Part shown: one piece after another, positions 10,276-20,026 of the stretch | Position numbering within the stretch: the first letter of the stretch is position 1 | How the letters are laid out: each line of letters opens with the position of its first letter | Assembly: GCA_903883945.1 (NCBI GenBank) | Contig: CAISCV010000087.1 | Location: 1-64,000 of the forward strand | DNA: 64,000 nt | Reading direction: 5' to 3' | Source: an uncultured Chitinophagaceae bacterium | Lineage (GTDB): Bacteria > Bacteroidota > Bacteroidia > Chitinophagales > Chitinophagaceae | The notes under the pieces: generated by a model | Seen by the model: only the letters and a program-made list of their open reading frames with translations | The model's database searches: none | Told to the model about the DNA's origin: nothing | Translations under genes and position numbers: made by a program

Positions 10276-10719
10276 TTAGTATTCTCCAATTACAATTTTC
10301 TTCTGCTTCATCATTACTTGCCAGGCATTGGGTTTACGCATTAGTTCACCCAGATTTTTGGGTATCACTTGCCAACGAAGTCCATATTTGTCTATACACC
10401 AACCACACTGCACCTCTTTGCCGTCTTTGGTAAAGTAGTTCCAATATTTGTCGATATCGGTTTGGTCATCACAATTGATGGCAAATGCCAGTGAATCATT
10501 AAAAGGATGGTGCTCTTTTGCAGTACTCATCAACGTGTAGGACTGTCCAAATATTTTTACCTGGCACATCTCTGTGTTCCCACTAGGAGTTTCCCCCAAA
10601 GGCATGATGCCTCCCGCTTGAAATTCGGTATCAAAAATGGTTTTATAGTAGTCTACAACGGACGAAATCTTTCCACCATCTGCATTAAACCAAAGGCAAG
10701 GCGTTATTTTATTTATCAT
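10276..10719 (-). CDS. VOC / PhnB-like superfamily protein
   Basis: MINKITPCLWFNADGGKISSVVDYYKTIF...; 3-demethylubiquinone methyltransferase/PhnB-like pattern. Confidence 0.85.
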   Translation of the reverse strand: MINKITPCLWFNADGGKISSVVDYYKTIFDTEFQAGGIMPLGETPSGNTEMCQVKIFGQSYTLMSTAKEHHPFNDSLAFAINCDDQTDIDKYWNYFTKDGKEVQCGWCIDKYGLRWQVIPKNLGELMRKPNAWQVMMKQKKIVIGEY

Positions 10720-10725
10720 ATAATG

Positions 10726-10944
10726 TTATGCTGTTTTTCCTTTAAAAGCGGCAAATATTGCCATTGCATGACCATGTCCTAATTCGAAATCTTCTTTAAG
10801 CCAATTTGTAATCTCGGCTGCTTTAACCGTTTCTACTAATGACCCTTCTTTCAAGAATCCTTTTGCTTCTGCAAGCTTTTTGAATTCCTCAGGTGTTTTA
10901 CCTGTCTTAAGTTTTATATTATTTATGTATGCTTGAAATGACAT
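10726..10944 (-). CDS. DUF4287 domain protein
   Basis: 72 aa: MSFQAYINNIKLKTGKTPEEFKKLAEAKG...GHGHAMAIFAAFKG. Confidence 0.8.
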   Translation of the reverse strand: MSFQAYINNIKLKTGKTPEEFKKLAEAKGFLKEGSLVETVKAAEITNWLKEDFELGHGHAMAIFAAFKGKTA

Positions 10945-10968
10945 TGTAAATACTTTTTGCTTTGTTGA

Positions 10969-11331
10969 CTAGTCATTCATTTTGTGGTAATAAATGTAGG
11001 AAACAGCCAGAATGCCCAAGAATATGTATGGAAAGAAGGAAAAGAACACCACTCCTTCCACTGCAAAGTAGCTGATGGAGGCGAATATAAAGTCGAATGC
11101 AAAGCCGGCATAAGCCCATTCTTTTATTCGCTTAGGGACTTGTGGAATCATCAAAGCTAATACGCCTAATACCTTAAATGCTGCCAAGGCATCTCCAAAA
11201 TAGAGTGGATACCCTAGATGTTTGATACCTTCCTTGGCCATTTCTGTTCTAAAAGTTAAGGCGGGCATCACGCCTTCAAACAAGGCGATGATTGTCGTAC
11301 TTGTCCAAAAAAAAATCTTATAAAGTTTCAT
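10969..11331 (-). CDS. DoxX-like membrane protein
   Basis: 4-TM, ...GYPLYFGDALAAFKVLGVLALMIP...KEWAYAGFAFDFIFAS. Confidence 0.82.
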   Translation of the reverse strand: MKLYKIFFWTSTTIIALFEGVMPALTFRTEMAKEGIKHLGYPLYFGDALAAFKVLGVLALMIPQVPKRIKEWAYAGFAFDFIFASISYFAVEGVVFFSFFPYIFLGILAVSYIYYHKMND

Positions 11332-11495
11332 GTTATCTCGTTTAAAATTTTAATTGATTCATTGAATGAGTATTTGCATTTACTTAAAATATCCCAAATA
11401 CAAAAATGAGTACTTTAGTTGGGATGCTTACTCTCTTTCTTATTCTTTTTTTGCTTCTATGTTTTTTTTAGTCTTTGCGGCGAAAGAAGGCTTGC

Positions 11496-11933
11496 TTACA
11501 ATTGTCCTTTATACTTTGGATCAAAGTCCACCATCCATTCTATACCGTATTTATCCCTAAACATCCCAAAATAAGAACCCCAAGGACTGTCTCCAATAGG
11601 CATTTCTACTTGTCCGCCTTCCGAAAGTCCGTTAAATAGTTTGTCGGCTTCTTCTTTACTTTCGGCGCCAATGGCTATTTTGGATCTATTTTCGTTTTCA
11701 TTCACCCTGCCCAAAATTTCAGGTACATCATTACCCATCAACACATTTTTACCAATAGGCAATGCAATGTGCATAATCTTATTCGCTTCGCTTTCTGGAA
11801 TTTGATATCCCGGGCTTGATAAATCTTTGAAGCGCATAATCATTGCGAATTCTCCTCCAAATACTGATTTGTAAAAGTTGAATGCTTCCTCGGCATTCCC
11901 ATTAAAATTGATGTGCGGGTTAATTAGTGCCAT
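11496..11933 (-). CDS. VOC / PhnB-like protein
   Basis: MALINPHINFNGNAEEAFNFYKSVFGGEF...PWGSYFGMFRDKYGIEWMVDF. Confidence 0.9.
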   Translation of the reverse strand: MALINPHINFNGNAEEAFNFYKSVFGGEFAMIMRFKDLSSPGYQIPESEANKIMHIALPIGKNVLMGNDVPEILGRVNENENRSKIAIGAESKEEADKLFNGLSEGGQVEMPIGDSPWGSYFGMFRDKYGIEWMVDFDPKYKGQL

Positions 11934-11970
11934 AACTTGTATTTTATGTTGTTGTTAAAGTATTTGTTAT

Positions 11971-12384
11971 TCAGTTGCTTTCTGTATAAGCTTTAAAGTT
12001 ATTTAAGATTGCTTGCCAACCACCCTTTTGCATTTCTATGGGGTTTTCATTCTCCGGGTCAAAGAATACAATTACTTCAGTATCATTACCTAAATCATTA
12101 CACTTTACGGTTGCATGTCTATCACCAAAGCCATAGGTAAATTCTTTTCCATCTATTATTTCAGAATAAACAGCTTCAAAGTCGAAACCAAAACTACCAT
12201 CTCTGGCTTCCATTCTTGCTTTATAGGTACCGCCTACCTTCATATCGTTTTTGGCTTCAGGACAATGCCAGCTAGGGTCTGCAAAGTTCCAATGGATTAT
12301 ATGATTGGGGTTGGTATAATAATCCCAAACTTTCTTTACGCCTGCGCTCACTGATACTGCAACTGTGATCTTTGAATTGCTCAT
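11971..12384 (-). CDS. SRPBCC (AHSA1-like) family protein
   Basis: MSNSKITVAVSVSAGVKKVWDYYTNPNHIIHWNFADPSWHCPEAKNDMKVGGTYKARMEARDGSFGFDFEAVY; annotated start 12468 is an upstream alternative. Confidence 0.88.
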   Translation of the reverse strand: MSNSKITVAVSVSAGVKKVWDYYTNPNHIIHWNFADPSWHCPEAKNDMKVGGTYKARMEARDGSFGFDFEAVYSEIIDGKEFTYGFGDRHATVKCNDLGNDTEVIVFFDPENENPIEMQKGGWQAILNNFKAYTESN

Positions 12385-12391
12385 TGTTATA

Positions 12392-12805
12392 CTATTTATT
12401 TTTTTTATTTTTAAATGCTTCCATATCCAAATATAGGATACCCCAGGCATGCCCATCAAAATCTTCAATCGTTCTCACCTGCATAAATCCTTCATCAATC
12501 ATGGGGGTGGGTTCTGTGCCACCTGCTTTCAATCCATTCGCCACTATTTCATTTACGCTGTCAATGCTTGCCACGGGTAATGTAAAAGAGGAGGATAAGT
12601 AGTTTTTTGTGTCTGACAATCCTTTCTTCTTACCCGTATTAAAAAAATGTTTCGATTGCAGCATCACATAAATGGATTCACTCCAAACCATACATTTCTG
12701 ATCATGAAAGGTAAATAGTGGATTGATAGTAAATCCTAATTCTGTATAAAAGTGCAATGATTTATCCAAATCTTCAACTGGCAAATTGATAAAAACCTGT
12801 TTCAT
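12392..12805 (-). CDS. VOC / glyoxalase-like protein
   Basis: MKQVFINLPVEDLDKSLHFYTELGFTINPLFTFHDQKCMVW...GGTEPTPMIDEGFMQVRTIEDFDGHAWGILYLD. Confidence 0.9.
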   Translation of the reverse strand: MKQVFINLPVEDLDKSLHFYTELGFTINPLFTFHDQKCMVWSESIYVMLQSKHFFNTGKKKGLSDTKNYLSSSFTLPVASIDSVNEIVANGLKAGGTEPTPMIDEGFMQVRTIEDFDGHAWGILYLDMEAFKNKKNK

Positions 12806-12944
12806 CGTTTAAAAATACAAATGGTTAACTACTCATGCAAAAGTGCAACCTCTGTTTAAATAAACCACTTGTTTAAAAAGACAAATTAAGGGTGTTTTAC
12901 GACAAACTTGTTATTTATCTTCGCCACCAAGAAAATATTAAAAA

Positions 12945-13922
12945 ATGCACGTAAGTATTCTTGTCCCTGAAAGTTCGGTTATGCAGGCGATTGCCGATCC
13001 ACAATATCTGTTTTCAGCAGTTAATCAATTTATGGTAGCTGCTGGCAAGGAGCCTTTGTTTGATGTGCAGTTAGTTGGAATTACAAAAGAAGTAAAAATT
13101 AATAATGGGTTATTCTCCATTAATGTTTCGCAACTGCTGGGAGACACAACCCAAACCGATCTGGTCATTATTCCTGCGTTGTTTGGTGATATGCCCACTG
13201 CCATTGAAGCAAACAAACAAATGTTGCCTTGGATCAGGGAGCAATATGATAACGGTGCAGAAGTGGCCTCCCTTTGTGTGGGTGCTTTTTTGTTGGCTTC
13301 AACGGGGTTACTCGATGGAAAAAAGTGTTCTACACATTGGGGTTTTCAAAACTTGTTCAGGACAATGTTTCCAAAGGTTGACGTAATAGATGGAAGTATT
13401 GTTACAGAGCAAGGGAGACTCTATTCGAGCGGTGGTGCCATGAGTTACTGGAACTTATTACTTTATCTGGTAGAGAAATATACGGATAGGCAAACGGCTG
13501 TATTGGCTTCCAAGTATTTTGCGATAGATATAGACAGGGAAAGCCAAGCCGCATTTGCCATGTTTCAAGGACAGAAGAATCATGCAGATGAAGCAGTGAA
13601 AAAGGCGCAGGACTTTATTGATACCAATATTAAAGAAAGAATTTCTATTGATGAGCTGGCAGGTTTAGTAGCAGTGGGCAGGCGTAGTTTTGAAAGACGG
13701 TTTAAGCTTGCCACCAACAACTCTGTTCTGGAATACATCAATAGGGTGAAAGTGGAGTTGGCCAAGCGTAACCTGGAGGTAAGTCGTAAAAACATTAATG
13801 AAGTGATGTATGAGGTAGGCTATGCCGATGCAAAAGCTTTTAGGACTATTTTTAAGAAGGTTACAGGTCTCACCCCTATTGATTATCGTGCAAAATACAA
13901 CAAGATAGCGGTGAGTGGTTAG
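12945..13922 (+). CDS. GlxA-type transcriptional regulator (DJ-1/PfpI domain plus AraC HTH)
   Basis: ASLCVGAFLLASTGLLDGKKCSTHWGF (DJ-1/PfpI) and C-terminal AraC HTH (VAVGRRSFERRFK...VGYADAKAFRTIFKKVTGLTPIDYR). Confidence 0.92.
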   Translation: MHVSILVPESSVMQAIADPQYLFSAVNQFMVAAGKEPLFDVQLVGITKEVKINNGLFSINVSQLLGDTTQTDLVIIPALFGDMPTAIEANKQMLPWIREQYDNGAEVASLCVGAFLLASTGLLDGKKCSTHWGFQNLFRTMFPKVDVIDGSIVTEQGRLYSSGGAMSYWNLLLYLVEKYTDRQTAVLASKYFAIDIDRESQAAFAMFQGQKNHADEAVKKAQDFIDTNIKERISIDELAGLVAVGRRSFERRFKLATNNSVLEYINRVKVELAKRNLEVSRKNINEVMYEVGYADAKAFRTIFKKVTGLTPIDYRAKYNKIAVSG

Positions 13923-14005
13923 TTGTGAGTGAATTATACACCTTGATTAGCAAGATGAGGAGCGTATTACTTTATACATCTAAGCTTGGAATTTTGAGAA
14001 AGGGT

Positions 14006-14245
14006 TTATTTGATACTATTGTAAATACCTATCAAGCCTACCAATATCCAAAAGGAATTAAGTACGATGTATGATTTGTTTTTTCTTTCTGACGCACAAT
14101 AGGTAAGTAGTAATGCACTTAGGGTATTGGCAATCCATAATGCCAAGAATGGTGTAGACTTACCCATTATACTTAAAGCCGAGAATGATAAAATTCTAAT
14201 TCCTACACCGACACCTTCCAAAAGGTTAATTATCTTTTCTGTCAT
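14006..14245 (-). CDS. Small hypothetical membrane protein
   Basis: 79 aa with hydrophobic segments. Confidence 0.4.
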   Translation of the reverse strand: MTEKIINLLEGVGVGIRILSFSALSIMGKSTPFLALWIANTLSALLLTYCASERKNKSYIVLNSFWILVGLIGIYNSIK

Positions 14246-14391
14246 TTATTTATTTGTTAAGTTTTCAAAGGTAAGTTTCCCAAACTGATGCATGAGTATT
14301 TTGAAATAAGGAACTCAGGCGGGGCCAATTAGTTGTTGTGGTTTTCATTTTATGTATAACAAGCTACCATTATTAGAATAGCCCTGCTTAT

Positions 14392-14426
14392 AACTCATAT
14401 TTCACAATTCATGTTTCATAACTGCT
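14392..14426 (+). repeat. Degenerate heptamer repeat upstream of ychF
   Basis: aactcat-atttcac-aattcat-gtttcat-aactgct in exact 7-bp register. Confidence 0.55.
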
Positions 14427-14433
14427 TGGCTAT

Positions 14434-14441
14434 TACATTTG
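14434..14441 (+). promoter_or_regulatory. Bacteroidota-type -7 box (TAnnTTTG) for ychF
   Basis: tacatttg, 22 nt upstream of the ATG at 14464; no clean -33 TTG assigned. Confidence 0.45.
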
Positions 14442-14463
14442 CACCTCAAAAAATATAATTGTA

Positions 14464-15567
14464 ATGAGTTTGCAAGCAGGAATTGTGGGGTTGCCAAATG
14501 TGGGTAAATCTACTTTGTTTAATGCAGTTAGTAACAGTGCCAAAGCACAGGCAAGCAACTATCGCTTCTGTACTATTGAACCAAATGTAGGATTGGTAGA
14601 CGTGCCAGATACCCGCATTGATAAACTGGCAGAATTGGTAAAACCTAATCGTACTGTTCCTACTCAATTAGAAATAGTAGATATTGCAGGCCTCGTAAAA
14701 GGTGCAAGCAAGGGAGAGGGATTGGGTAATAAATTCTTAGGAAATATTCGGGAAGTAGATGCTATTATACATGTAATCAGGTGTTTTGAAGATGAAAACG
14801 TGTTGCGGGAAGAAGGTGCCATCAACCCGGTGAGTGATAAAGAGATAATAGATACCGAGCTGCAACTGAAAGATCTGGATAGCGTAGAAAGGAAGTGGAG
14901 TAAGGTAGAAAAGATGGCAAGAGTAGGAAGCGATACCAAAGCTAAAGCCGAGTTTGACATACTGAACCGTTGTAAAGATTGTTTATTGCAAGGAAAAAGC
15001 ATTCGTACCCTTAACCTAGATAAAGAAGAAAAACTAGCAGTTGCTGATTTGTTTTTGTTGACGGATAAACCTGTTTTATATGTTGCAAATGTAGACGAAG
15101 CAAGTATGCATACCGGCAACAAATATTCGGAAGCTTTAAAGGCGGCTGTAGCAGAAGAAGGTGCACAAGTGATAGTGATGAACAATAGTATCGAAGCACA
15201 GATTGCAGAACTGGAAGGTTCTGATGACAAGGCGATGTTTATGGAAGAATATAAAATGACACAACCTGCCTTAAATCGATTGATTCTCTCCGCTTACAAT
15301 CTATTAGGGTTGGAAACTTACTTTACAGCTGGTGTACAAGAAGTACGCGCCTGGACCATTCATAAGGGCTGGAAAGCACCACAAGCTGCAAGTGTGATAC
15401 ATACCGATTTCGAAAAAGGGTTCATCAAAGCGGAAGTAATTGCATTTGAAGACTTTGTAAAGTACGGAAGCGAAGCAGCTTGCAGAGACAATGGGAAACT
15501 AAGAATAGAAGGGAAAGAATATATTGTGAAGGATGGCGACGTAATGCACTTTAGGTTTAATGTGTAA
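14464..15567 (+). CDS. ychF: Redox-regulated ATPase YchF (OBG-family GTPase)
   Basis: MSLQAGIVGLPNVGKSTLFNAVSNS...NYRFCTIEPNVGLVDVPD...IVDIAGLVKGASKGEGLGNKFLGNIREVDAIIHVIRCF. Confidence 0.97.
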   Translation: MSLQAGIVGLPNVGKSTLFNAVSNSAKAQASNYRFCTIEPNVGLVDVPDTRIDKLAELVKPNRTVPTQLEIVDIAGLVKGASKGEGLGNKFLGNIREVDAIIHVIRCFEDENVLREEGAINPVSDKEIIDTELQLKDLDSVERKWSKVEKMARVGSDTKAKAEFDILNRCKDCLLQGKSIRTLNLDKEEKLAVADLFLLTDKPVLYVANVDEASMHTGNKYSEALKAAVAEEGAQVIVMNNSIEAQIAELEGSDDKAMFMEEYKMTQPALNRLILSAYNLLGLETYFTAGVQEVRAWTIHKGWKAPQAASVIHTDFEKGFIKAEVIAFEDFVKYGSEAACRDNGKLRIEGKEYIVKDGDVMHFRFNV

Positions 15568-15609
15568 GGAAAGAGTACTAGGTTATAAGTTAACACAGAA
15601 ATTTAATGG

Positions 15610-15644
15610 GTAATTGTCAATTGTCAATTACCCATTATCAATTA
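15610..15644. repeat. Heptamer repeat/hairpin in convergent intergenic region
   Basis: gtaattg-tcaattg-tcaatta-cccatta-tcaatta; also an inverted repeat aatgggtaattg/caattacccatt. Confidence 0.6.
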
Positions 15645-15647
15645 TAT

Positions 15648-16076
15648 CTATGCTCTGTGATAATCGGCGCGCCAGTTTTTGATTGATTCTTTTATTTGTT
15701 TGGGAGTGAGATTTTGATTTAATGTCTTAGAAATTAAATCTAAATACTCATTATCCGATGCAAAGCGAAGAGCAATTACCTGATTGATAGTTAGTTTGTC
15801 ACTTAAAGGTTTTCCTGTAAGTATAAAGTGACGCAAACTTTCTTCGGCACGGATAGCCCTATCCTGCGCTCTAAGCGGAAAAGTTCTTAGGAAAACAAAA
15901 AATAAGCCTAGAATTACTGCAATTAAACAAATAAGGGAAGCCGAATAAAGATTCTCTTTGGCAGAATGTGCCAGGTTTATAAAGGAACCAACCAGTAAAG
16001 CCAAAATAGCCACAAAAGAGATTACGTGGTATCCAATAACGAATCGAGCATGGTTCTTAAAATTTTGTTCTGTCAT
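15648..16076 (-). CDS. DUF6526-like membrane protein
   Basis: 142 aa, two TM segments, ...RTFPLRAQDRAIRAEESLRHFILTGKPL...TPKQIKESIKNWRADYHR. Confidence 0.75.
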   Translation of the reverse strand: MTEQNFKNHARFVIGYHVISFVAILALLVGSFINLAHSAKENLYSASLICLIAVILGLFFVFLRTFPLRAQDRAIRAEESLRHFILTGKPLSDKLTINQVIALRFASDNEYLDLISKTLNQNLTPKQIKESIKNWRADYHRA

Positions 16077-16230
16077 TTTGTTGTTTTTTTAGATGATTAA
16101 TGAATGCAAGATGCAGGTTTAAATTAATATTGTAAAAGAATTTTGTTTACAACACGTAATAAAAATCAAAGGGCAGATGGTTATATACTACCAAGCTGCC
16201 CTTTATTGATTTAAAAGCTGTTTGAGTTAA

Positions 16231-16629
16231 TTAATCCTTGGTTAAATGAACCTTAGTCATTTCAAAATACTGGTTCTGTAACTCGTGTACATATTGTACA
16301 TGTGGGTTGTGGCGCTTGTCTTCTCTATACCACATCTCGAAATGAGAGAAATTGCCAGAGTCGGGCGTCACGAGTCTGAATGCTCCTTTTGTAAACTTTA
16401 TATTGCCTTGTTCATCTCTCAAGGGGGTAAAGTTGAGGTCGAGCATTGCTTTGGTTGATAAAGGAATGGGTAGCAGATGATTGGGTTCGAACCAAAAGTC
16501 CTGAACATTGGTTAAAACCTGAACCAATTGTTGGTCTTTTTGAAGTCCGATAACTTCTCCGTCCCATACCTTCCCTTCGTACTCGGCCTGAAGGTAGTCG
16601 CCGATTTGAATGTCTTGAAACTTAATCAT
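16231..16629 (-). CDS. Hypothetical protein
   Basis: 132-aa intact ORF, MIKFQDIQIGDYLQAEYEGKVWDGEVIGLQKDQQLVQVLTNVQDFWFEP. Confidence 0.7.
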   Translation of the reverse strand: MIKFQDIQIGDYLQAEYEGKVWDGEVIGLQKDQQLVQVLTNVQDFWFEPNHLLPIPLSTKAMLDLNFTPLRDEQGNIKFTKGAFRLVTPDSGNFSHFEMWYREDKRHNPHVQYVHELQNQYFEMTKVHLTKD

Positions 16630-16738
16630 AATGGTAGCAATTTGTTTTTGGAGGACAATGTAGTAATAAAATTTGTTTTTGCAATAAAATGTGCTGAAAA
16701 AATTGTTACTGTTACTATAAAATAGGATGTAAGGGTTT

Positions 16739-16766
16739 AAAAAAAAGCCCTTGTAGAGACAAGGGC
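16739..16766 (-). terminator. Intrinsic terminator on the minus strand
   Basis: On minus: gcccttgt-ctct-acaagggc (perfect 8-bp stem) followed by TTTTTTTT. Confidence 0.75.
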
Positions 16767-16993
16767 CGGAACATGAGAAAATCCTACTGTACTTTTTTGC
16801 TATTTAATGAACCGCTGCAAATGTGACGGAGTAGTGTTAACAAATTATTAAAGCAATGTGATGTTATTGTTAGCATTATAAAAATCTTTAAGGAATTTTT
16901 ATTTAAATCAATATTATCTTATTGTTAACTAATAAAATAATTAGAGCTATACGAAGTCATACCTCTATTTTTGCGTCACAAATTTTATTATAA

Positions 16994-17641
16994 ATGGGAC
17001 TTAACACAATCGGCAGTTTCTTTATGCCCAAGAATAAAATCTTCTACGAATTGTTCGAACAAGTTGCAGACACTGTTGAAGAAATGGGGGAACAATTAAA
17101 GAAAGTAGTAGCAGAACCCGATCGAGATAAAAGAGCCCCCCTCATAAAGTATGTGGAAGACCTTGAGCATAAAAACGATGACCATACCCATAAACTATTT
17201 ACTGAGCTTGGCAGAAACTTCATCACCCCTTTCGACAGAGAAGATATACACTACCTCGCTACCGCCTTGGACGACATCTGCGATTTGATATATAGTTCTG
17301 CTAAAAAGATTAATTTCTACAACATCAATCCAAACGATACAGGTATCCAGAAGATGGCAGACCTGATTGCGCAAGGATGTAGCGAAATAAAAGTAGCGGT
17401 ATATGGATTGCGCGACATGAACAACCTACGTAGAATGACCGAAGCTTTGGTAAAAGTAAACAGTGTAGAGAATCAGGCCGACGATGTATTTGATATGTGT
17501 ATAGAGCGTTTATTTGAAACCGAAGATGATGCTAAAGAGGTAATTAAGAAAAGAGAAATTTATCAGGCAATGGAAATTGCGACTGATAAGTGCGAAGATG
17601 CTGCCAATGTTATAGAAAGTATTATCATCAAATACTCTTAA
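16994..17641 (+). CDS. DUF47 family protein (PhoU-like, Pit accessory)
   Basis: MPKNKIFYELFEQVADTVEEMGEQLKKVV...HKLFTELGRNFITPFDREDIHYLATALDDICDLIY; adjacent to pit. Confidence 0.92.
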   Translation: MGLNTIGSFFMPKNKIFYELFEQVADTVEEMGEQLKKVVAEPDRDKRAPLIKYVEDLEHKNDDHTHKLFTELGRNFITPFDREDIHYLATALDDICDLIYSSAKKINFYNINPNDTGIQKMADLIAQGCSEIKVAVYGLRDMNNLRRMTEALVKVNSVENQADDVFDMCIERLFETEDDAKEVIKKREIYQAMEIATDKCEDAANVIESIIIKYS

Positions 17642-17722
17642 TTGATTTTTCCAAGGGCATCAAATTGCTCATGTATAAACAATTAAACGTTTATTGAAGG
17701 CAATTCAAAAATTAGCTACCTT

Positions 17723-18763
17723 ATGTTTACTTTACTAATCGTAATTATAGTACTTTCTTACATTTTCGATTTTATCAACGGGTTTCACGATTCAGCCAAT
17801 TCCATCGCAACTATAGTATCCACCAAAGTACTTACGCCGTTTCAGGCTGTTATATGGGCTGCCTTCTTCAACTTTGCTGCCTTCTTCATTTCCAAGTATG
17901 TATATCATGAGTTTGGTATCGGTAATACCGTTGCCAAGTGGGTAAACGCAGACTTTATTAATCTTCAGGTAATTCTTTCGGGAATAGTTGCAGCCATCAT
18001 CTGGAACTTAATTACGTGGTGGTTTGGTATTCCGTCAAGTTCCTCTCATACTTTAATGGGTGGTTTTGTGGGTGCTGCTTTGGCGCACGCCGGCGGGTTT
18101 ACAAATGGTACCACTACCGTTATCAACTATGCTAAAGTTGTTCCTACCTTCTTGTTCATATTTTTGGCTCCGTTGATAGGGATGATTATTGCCTTCTTCA
18201 TTACGATAATGATTGTGCATATATGCAAGAAAAGTAATCCTTATAAAGCAGATAAATGGTTTAAAAAGCTACAGTTGTTGTCTAGTGCTGCCTTTAGTTT
18301 GGGGCATGGGGGCAACGATGCTCAAAAGGTGATGGGTATTATTGGTGCAGCTATTATTTTCTATCAAGGTAAGCTAGGGCATAAATTAACTTTCAATCAG
18401 TTTGCCGACGAATATCCATGGGTTCCATTCTGTAGCTTTCTCGCTATTGCATTGGGTACCTTGAGTGGTGGTTGGAAGATTGTGAAAACAATGGGAACAA
18501 AGATTACCAAAGTAACTCCTTTAGAAGGCGTTGCCGCTGAAACAGCCGGAGCAATTACCTTGTTTCTAACCGAGCATTTCAAAATACCCGTATCTACTAC
18601 TCATACCATTACTGGTTCTATCATTGGCGTTGGGGCAACTAAGCGTTTGAGTGCTGTAAGGTGGGGCGTAACAATCAATCTATTGTGGGCTTGGATAGTT
18701 ACCATACCTATTTCTGCTTTAATGGCTGCCTTAATTTACTATTTCTTCAATCTTTTCTTGTAA
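17723..18763 (+). CDS. pit: Inorganic phosphate transporter, Pit family
   Basis: DFINGFHDSANSIATIVSTKVLTPFQAV...GIPSSSSHTLMGGFVG...SLGHGGNDAQKVMGII...PVSTTHTITGSIIGVG. Confidence 0.95.
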   Translation: MFTLLIVIIVLSYIFDFINGFHDSANSIATIVSTKVLTPFQAVIWAAFFNFAAFFISKYVYHEFGIGNTVAKWVNADFINLQVILSGIVAAIIWNLITWWFGIPSSSSHTLMGGFVGAALAHAGGFTNGTTTVINYAKVVPTFLFIFLAPLIGMIIAFFITIMIVHICKKSNPYKADKWFKKLQLLSSAAFSLGHGGNDAQKVMGIIGAAIIFYQGKLGHKLTFNQFADEYPWVPFCSFLAIALGTLSGGWKIVKTMGTKITKVTPLEGVAAETAGAITLFLTEHFKIPVSTTHTITGSIIGVGATKRLSAVRWGVTINLLWAWIVTIPISALMAALIYYFFNLFL

Positions 18764-18883
18764 GTATTCATTAAAAAGAATACTATGGTTTATTTTTGGA
18801 TAAGATAACTTCTCGGAAGAATCTGTTTAGGGTTAACAAAAATCTTCTTTTATATTTCCTACAAAACGTGGTTCTTTGCAGAC

Positions 18884-19930
18884 ATGTACAAACTACTCAG
18901 ATCTGTTTTATTTAATTTCAATACAGAGGCTGTTCATCATTTTAGTATGGGCAGTCTTTCTTTTGCCTGTAAAATTGGTTGGTTGAAGAAGATAATCAGT
19001 AATCATTTTTCTTATCAGCATCCAAAACTAAAAAGGGAAGTCTTTGGATTGAAGTTTAGTAATCCTGTTGGTTTGGGTGCTGGATTCGATAAGAATGCAC
19101 TATACCTGACTGAACTAGAAGCATTAGGGTTCGGATTTGTAGAAATAGGCACTGTGACTCCAAAGCCTCAATCGGGTAATGATCAACCTCGTCTTTTCCG
19201 TTTGCCAAAAGACAAGGCTTTGATTAATAGGATGGGCTTTAATAATGATGGAGTAGAAGTGATTGCACAGCGTTTGGAGGAATGGAGGAAGCAACAGTTA
19301 ACCGATGACCGTTTGCCGTTGACCGTTGGAGGAAACATTGGAAAGAATAAATTAACCCCCAATGAGGATGCTTGGAAAGATTATGAAATATGCTTTAATG
19401 CCTTGTTTGATGTGGTTGATTATTTTGTGGTGAATGTGAGTAGCCCTAATACGCCTGGGCTTAGAGCGTTGCAGGAGAAGGATGCGTTGAGGAAAATATT
19501 GGCGAACCTACAAGCCATCAATCAACAAAAAGAAAATCCTAAACCTTTATTGTTAAAGATAGCACCAGATTTAACCAACGAACAATTGGATGATATTGTA
19601 GATCTTGCCCTTGAAGTAAAATTAGCTGGATTGGTTGCAACGAATACAACTATAAGTCGAAACAATTTAGTTACACCTTCCACCGAAGTAGAAGCCATTG
19701 GGATGGGTGGGCTGAGTGGGAAGCCTGTACAGAAGCGCAGTACAGAAGTTGTTGCTTATCTTGCTAAACAATTGAATGGTCAAATACCTATTATAGCTAG
19801 TGGTGGCATATTTACGGGTGATGATGCCAAGGAAAAGTTGGACGCAGGTGCCACATTAATTCAAGTGTGGACTGGCTTTGTGTATGAAGGGCCTGGTATT
19901 GCCAAGCGTATTTGTGAAGGGTTAGTATAA
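18884..19930 (+). CDS. pyrD: Quinone-dependent dihydroorotate dehydrogenase
   Basis: GLKFSNPVGLGAGFDKNA...GFGFVEIGTVTPKPQSGNDQPRLFRL...NVSSPNTPGLRALQ...IIASGGIFTGDDA. Confidence 0.97.
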   Translation: MYKLLRSVLFNFNTEAVHHFSMGSLSFACKIGWLKKIISNHFSYQHPKLKREVFGLKFSNPVGLGAGFDKNALYLTELEALGFGFVEIGTVTPKPQSGNDQPRLFRLPKDKALINRMGFNNDGVEVIAQRLEEWRKQQLTDDRLPLTVGGNIGKNKLTPNEDAWKDYEICFNALFDVVDYFVVNVSSPNTPGLRALQEKDALRKILANLQAINQQKENPKPLLLKIAPDLTNEQLDDIVDLALEVKLAGLVATNTTISRNNLVTPSTEVEAIGMGGLSGKPVQKRSTEVVAYLAKQLNGQIPIIASGGIFTGDDAKEKLDAGATLIQVWTGFVYEGPGIAKRICEGLV

Positions 19931-20026
19931 TCTGCGCTTTCATATCTTATCTTCAATAATAATAATCTCCCGACACAAAGGTTTTTCTTTTCCCTGCCGT
20001 CTAAGGATAAATAAACAACTAGATTT

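Noticed and set aside
14664-15230. 188-aa antisense ORF opposite ychF
   Set aside because: Low-complexity Ser/Leu-rich translation of the opposite strand of a strongly recognised YchF gene; same for the other antisense ORFs inside pit, rpoN, M13 and cco genes.
16478-16495. ggttcgaacc as a tRNA T-arm
   Set aside because: No acceptor or anticodon arms around it; it lies within the intact ORF 16231-16629.
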